A stretch of DNA of 38,892 bases from Deltaproteobacteria bacterium (lineage in GTDB: Bacteria; Myxococcota_A; Polyangia; Haliangiales; Haliangiaceae): the NCBI GenBank assembly GCA_025353585.1, contig JANXOM010000296.1:1-38892 (forward strand), read 5' to 3'. The notes beneath the pieces are model-generated. The model was not told the origin of the DNA. It saw only the letters and a list, made by a program, of their open reading frames with translations, and did no database searches. The position numbers and the translations under genes are program-made. Positions 38,136 to 38,892 of this stretch are shown piece by piece (within the stretch, counting starts at the first letter, position 1; each line of letters starts with the position of its first letter).

Positions 38136-38892
38136 CTACGGTTTGTACTCGTCTGCGCCGACGTCGAATCCCGCGCCCTGTGGTCGATGGTCGCCTTCAA
38201 AATCCGTCGACGGACCCGTGGTAACCATATCGACGGCCGGACTTGTTGGCTTGAGATGATAGTCATTTGATGTTGAACTGACGAACTGCGGATCGCTATT
38301 CGGAGCCCCAGCGACCGCTGTTGGACCGATCAAGCTCGTCGCGATGTTGCACCCCGACACCGGCGCGACCGTCGTTCCAGGCGACCACACAATTGACGAC
38401 CGGAGCGTGAAGTCCGGACCACACAAAACTGCTTGTGGGGTGACGGTGGGGTCGACGTCCGCCGTTACGATCGTAGAAAAGCTCAAGCTCCCGGACATTC
38501 CAGTGAAGTTGACCGGAGTCTGGTTACTTCGCCCGTACATCAGTGCGTTCGAAAGCTGGATTGCGGTCTGAGTGTGGTTGTGTGCGCTGATAAAGCCCAA
38601 AGAGTTCGCGATGGTCATGCGGTCGATGGTGAAGGATCCCTGCACGCCGATGGCGAGACTGCTGCAGTCGTGAATTTTGAGGTCGTGTCCTACCACCGTC
38701 CCCGAACTATCCAGGCAGCGGGATCCTTTCGAAAGTTCGATGGGTGCGGATCCTGAGGGATCCCCTCGATTCGTTCGCGTAGATGACCGAAAACGCTCCG
38801 GAATTTCGATCGCCCGACGAGGAATTTCGGGGCTCGCGCGTCGGTTTGGGCGGCATGATGAGCCGCCGATCGATGTCGAGCTTCGTGAGGAA
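38136..38892 (-). CDS. β-helix / choice-of-anchor-Q-type surface protein, C-terminal part
   Basis: C-terminal part of a secreted right-handed β-helix protein; the frame is open to the window edge. Repeats of the form VVGHDLKIHDCSSLAIGVQG, FTIDRMTIANSLGF and DFTLRSSIVWSPG are β-helix rungs, and the end (SPAVDMVTTG, DFEGDHRPQGAGFDVGADEY) is the choice-of-anchor-Q motif of surface proteins. A GTG at 38696 is the only plausible internal start, but rung-like sequence continues upstream of it, so the gene probably extends past the edge. The DNA is clearly lower in GC than its neighbours (45% in 38221-38280 versus 67% in 37741-37800). Function unknown. Confidence 0.7.
   Translation of the reverse strand, partial: SSRSSTSIGGSSCRPNRRASPEIPRRAIEIPERFRSSTRTNRGDPSGSAPIELSKGSRCLDSSGTVVGHDLKIHDCSSLAIGVQGSFTIDRMTIANSLGFISAHNHTQTAIQLSNALMYGRSNQTPVNFTGMSGSLSFSTIVTADVDPTVTPQAVLCGPDFTLRSSIVWSPGTTVAPVSGCNIATSLIGPTAVAGAPNSDPQFVSSTSNDYHLKPTSPAVDMVTTGPSTDFEGDHRPQGAGFDVGADEYKP

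Noticed and set aside
38721..38763. Three GGATCC sites within 43 bp
   Set aside because: Palindromic hexamers in a lower-GC coding stretch; no symmetric spacing or associated gene to indicate an operator.

Overview
The window is about 70% GC by eye, almost fully coding on both strands, and looks chromosomal from a Myxococcota (deltaproteobacterial) bacterium, probably near Kofleriaceae/Haliangiales. That placement is inferred from five Hanks-type Ser/Thr kinases in 39 kb, several with PEGA domains, many lipoproteins with Ala-rich lipoboxes, a bactofilin, an OmpA protein with thrombospondin type-3 repeats, and RsbW-like/STAS signalling proteins. I see no rRNA, tRNA, CRISPR array, transposase or phage gene.

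Layout. 1-481: 5' part of a kinase (-). 735-4689: pyrH, frr, a small membrane protein and a membrane-anchored kinase (+). 4753-8583: GNAT acetyltransferase, Nudix protein, lamin-tail-domain protein, small membrane protein and two SDR oxidoreductases. 8757-12678: operon of kinase, PEGA-domain exported protein and lipoprotein (+). 12675-14714: nrdR and a lipoprotein (-), then queE (+) from a shared 21-bp promoter region. 14788-17439: GIDE-like membrane protein and a 1-Cys peroxiredoxin. 17505-20278: exported protein, soluble kinase and membrane protein (-). 20342-23295: GHKL ATPase coupled to a STAS/zinc-ribbon/STAS/TM/PDZ protein (+). 23352-29778: two secreted or lipoproteins, OmpA/TSP3 protein and TonB-dependent receptor (+). 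29789-29860: palindromic element. 29861-30544: single-pass protein (-). 30599-34682: a second GHKL ATPase coupled to a TM kinase with two PEGA domains (+). 34736-37684: tandem paralogous lipoproteins. 37708-38124: bactofilin. 38136 to the edge: a lower-GC beta-helix protein (-).

Two themes stand out. First, envelope signalling: two paralogous pseudo-receiver plus GHKL ATPases are each translationally coupled to a large membrane-spanning protein (one STAS/PDZ, one kinase/PEGA), and they flank an outer-membrane operon. This resembles partner switching tethered to the envelope. Second, initiation: most first-in-operon genes have a TANNNT (often TANNCT) hexamer ending 6-10 nt before the start codon and no Shine-Dalgarno, as expected for leaderless mRNAs, whereas several operon-internal genes and the peroxiredoxin have purine-rich Shine-Dalgarno sequences. 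The clearest case is a palindromic GCTATAGC that can serve as the -10 for two divergent genes 21 bp apart.

Functions come from recognising motifs in translated sequence; no database search was run. Residue numbers are counted by hand from the chosen starts.
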